Assembly: GCA_904501815.1 (NCBI GenBank)
Contig: CAJGCN010000023.1
Span: 1-14,047 of the forward strand
DNA length: 14,047 nt
Reading direction: 5' to 3'
Source: an uncultured Clostridia bacterium
GTDB lineage: Bacteria; Bacillota; Clostridia; Christensenellales; Borkfalkiaceae
Within the stretch, counting starts at the first letter, position 1. Each line of letters begins with the position of its first letter. A program made the translations under genes and the position numbers. The notes beneath the pieces are model-generated. The model was not told where the DNA came from, ran no database searches, and saw nothing but the letters and a program-made list of their open reading frames with translations. Shown here in pieces: positions 12,317 to 14,047 of this stretch.

Positions 12317-13417
12317 ATGTACTATTCTTTGGAAAAACTCGATACTAAGAAAAAAGACCCGATTATTCTCGGGATTGAATCTTCGTGCGACGAAACGGCG
12401 GCGGCGGTCATTCAAGGCAGAAAAATTTTATCAGACGAGATTGCTTCGTCTGCGAACGTACAAGCCCTGTTCGGTGGCGTAGTGCCTGAAATCGCTTCGC
12501 GCGCGCATACCGACGCAGTCGCGCAAGTCGTGAAAAACGCCGTTGAAAAAGCGGGAATTACGTATGACGATATCGACGGGGTAGCGGTCACCTACGGCGC
12601 AGGGCTGTTGGGCGCGCTACTCGTGGGCGTTTCGTTTGCAAAAGCGTTTGCTTATGCGCTCAAAAAACCGCTGATTGCGGTCGATCACATTCGCGGGCAT
12701 TTAGCGGCGGCGTATTTGGATTGCCCTACTTTACAACCGCCTTTTATCACTTTGCTCGCAAGCGGGGGGCATACTGCGATTTTATACGCAAAATCGGAAG
12801 AAGAATTTGAAATTTTAGGCGCTACTCTCGACGACGCTGCAGGTGAAGCGTTCGATAAGGTTGCGCGAGTGTTGGGGCTTCCGTATCCAGGCGGTCCGCA
12901 CGTGGAACGGTGCGCAAAAGAAGGCGCAGCGAATATTCCTATGCCGAAAATGCTCAAAGGCGGCGGGGGATATAATTTTTCGTATAGCGGTTTAAAAACG
13001 GCAGTAATCAATTATTGCCACACCAAAGAGCAAAAGGGCGAAACTTTTGAAAAAGCCGACGTTGCGGCGTCTTTCCAAAGCGCGGCGGTAGACGTTTTGG
13101 TGGAGAAAACCGTAGAAGCGGCGTTGGAAAAAGGCGTGAATACTATTACGGCGGGCGGTGGCGTTGCGGCGAACGGGTATCTTCGGGAAGAACTTAAAAA
13201 AGCTTGCGAGAAAAAGGGCTTAAAGCTCGTTTTGCCCGAAAAGAGATACTGCACGGACAACGCGGCTATGATCGCTTCAGAAGGGCTGATACAGTACCGC
13301 TTAGGGAATTTTGCGGATTTGTCGTTGACGGCAAGGGCTTCGATTCCGCTTTCTGCGACTTTAAAAACCGTACAACCCAAACCGCCGAAAAAGACGGTTG
13401 GCGGAAATAGGGAGTAA
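12317..13417 (+). CDS. tsaD: tRNA N6-threonylcarbamoyladenosine transferase subunit TsaD
   Basis: A 366-residue protein of the Kae1/TsaD family, which with TsaB and TsaE transfers threonylcarbamoyl to A37 of tRNAs that read ANN codons (t6A). Visible signatures are ILGIESSCDETAAAVI (17-32), the ATP fold motif VTYGAGLLGALLVG, the metal-binding HIRGH (His124 and His128), LASGGHTAI, and GGGVAANGYLR near the C terminus. The N terminus has about 16 extra residues (MYYSLEKLDTKKKDP) before the conserved start; the ATG is chosen because the AAGGCGGAAAGG region lies just upstream. TsaB and TsaE are not in the window. Upstream is prfB with a hairpin between, and downstream is a membrane transporter gene only 6 bp away, so at least those two are co-transcribed. 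Confidence 0.96.
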   Translation: MYYSLEKLDTKKKDPIILGIESSCDETAAAVIQGRKILSDEIASSANVQALFGGVVPEIASRAHTDAVAQVVKNAVEKAGITYDDIDGVAVTYGAGLLGALLVGVSFAKAFAYALKKPLIAVDHIRGHLAAAYLDCPTLQPPFITLLASGGHTAILYAKSEEEFEILGATLDDAAGEAFDKVARVLGLPYPGGPHVERCAKEGAANIPMPKMLKGGGGYNFSYSGLKTAVINYCHTKEQKGETFEKADVAASFQSAAVDVLVEKTVEAALEKGVNTITAGGGVAANGYLREELKKACEKKGLKLVLPEKRYCTDNAAMIASEGLIQYRLGNFADLSLTARASIPLSATLKTVQPKPPKKTVGGNRE

Positions 13418-13423
13418 GCGGGT

Positions 13424-14047
13424 ATGAAAGAATTTTTGGAAATTCTCCACCACGCTTTTTTGGATACCTATCCCCTTTTTTTGTGGATATTTTTGATTTA
13501 TATCGTCATTGAGCTGTTGGAGAGTAAAACGGATTTGGCAAAGTCCGCGCGGTTTCGCGGTCGGTTAGGGCCGTTGATCGGGTCGGCGACGGGGCTGATT
13601 CCGCAATGCGGATTTTCGGTTATGGCTTCCAAGCTCTACGAAAAAAAATATATTACCGTCGGAACGTTGCTTGCGATTTTTTTATCGACGAGCGACGAAG
13701 CGTTCGTGATTTTGCTTTCGGCGGGAAACAGCTTTGCGCTGTTGAAATTGCTTGCCGTGAAAATCTTAGTCGGCGTGGCGTTCGGGTATCTTACAGACGG
13801 GGTGTTAAAGCTAATAGGGCGGGAGCAGGTATGCGTTGAACCGTATGAAAAGCCCAAGAAAACACCGGATACCGTTCGGGAAATTTTCATGCAGGCGTAT
13901 TTGGAAGAAAAGGAAGAAATCTCGTCCGTTTGTTCGTGCGGAAAAGAACACGAAAGCGGTAGCTCGTTTAAAAAATATTTTCTTTCCCCGCTTTTCCATT
14001 CCTTGCAGGTTATTTTCTTTATTTTTCTCGTGAATTTTATTTTAACG
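13424..14047 (+). CDS. Putative heavy-metal/manganese exporter (PF11449-like), 3' end outside window
   Basis: An open frame from ATG 13424 to the window edge gives 208 residues with no stop. The sequence LGPLIGSATGLIPQCGFSVM (48-67) and the following ITVGTLLAIFLSTSDEAFVI strongly resemble the 10-TM heavy-metal exporter family variously annotated as ArsP_2, arsenic efflux protein or putative manganese transporter. Hydrophobic segments are at about 15-32, 48-66, 78-100, 106-130 and 189-208. A soluble loop (about 134-187) contains Cys170-Ser-Cys172-Gly-Lys-Glu-His176, a possible metal-binding motif. AGGGAG lies 9 nt upstream, partly within the tsaD 3' end, and the gap to tsaD is 6 bp, so it is in an operon with tsaD. 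The substrate is uncertain. Confidence 0.85.
   Translation, partial: MKEFLEILHHAFLDTYPLFLWIFLIYIVIELLESKTDLAKSARFRGRLGPLIGSATGLIPQCGFSVMASKLYEKKYITVGTLLAIFLSTSDEAFVILLSAGNSFALLKLLAVKILVGVAFGYLTDGVLKLIGREQVCVEPYEKPKKTPDTVREIFMQAYLEEKEEISSVCSCGKEHESGSSFKKYFLSPLFHSLQVIFFIFLVNFILT

Overview
The window looks like core chromosome from a member of the Bacillota, probably a Clostridia-type and perhaps uncultured lineage. The reasons are the secA-prfB gene pair, AGGAG-type ribosome binding sites, intrinsic terminators, near-consensus sigma-A promoters with 17-bp spacers, a BioY biotin transporter, an SPFH/ribbon-helix-helix pair and a mid-range G+C content. This placement is inference from gene content, not a database match. 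All ten well-supported complete genes end in TAA.

Left edge (1-460): the last 22 codons of a gene run into the 3' end of an intact tRNA-Ser(UGA) on the minus strand, which has its own promoter and terminator. About 150 bp upstream of that tRNA lies a second tRNA-Ser that has kept a perfect consensus promoter but is broken off at the anticodon loop. A 10-bp sequence, GTTTTCAAGA, occurs in both anticodon loops and once between them. This resembles the end of an integrative element that used a tRNA anticodon loop as its attachment site.

524-2660: a minus-strand operon encodes an SPFH/Band 7 membrane protein and a small ribbon-helix-helix protein. Next come a head-to-head pair of dispersed repeats and a probable minus-strand non-coding RNA of about 160 nt with a perfect promoter, pairing ends and a terminator. 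A small XRE-type regulator is divergent from it. I regard the RNA, which is 6S-like in outline, as the most interesting item.

2653-5700: an ABC-F translation ATPase, a possible 41-codon plus-strand ORF, and a radical SAM protein of the PflA-like COG1313 type, whose promoter implies a leaderless mRNA.

5689-7710: divergent from the radical SAM gene is metK (SAM synthetase), with a consensus promoter and a structured leader that contains a dispersed repeat. Radical SAM enzymes consume the SAM that MetK makes. Then comes bioY (biotin uptake); metK and bioY each end in a clear terminator.

7710-8120: a 400-bp intergenic region with two repeat families, one copy nested inside another, the secA promoter and a 26-nt alternating purine-pyrimidine tract that could form Z-DNA.

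8121-14047: secA (export ATPase with a charged insertion and no C-terminal zinc motif), prfB (release factor 2, no programmed frameshift), tsaD (tRNA t6A modification) and the start of a PF11449-like heavy-metal exporter, all on the plus strand and closely spaced.
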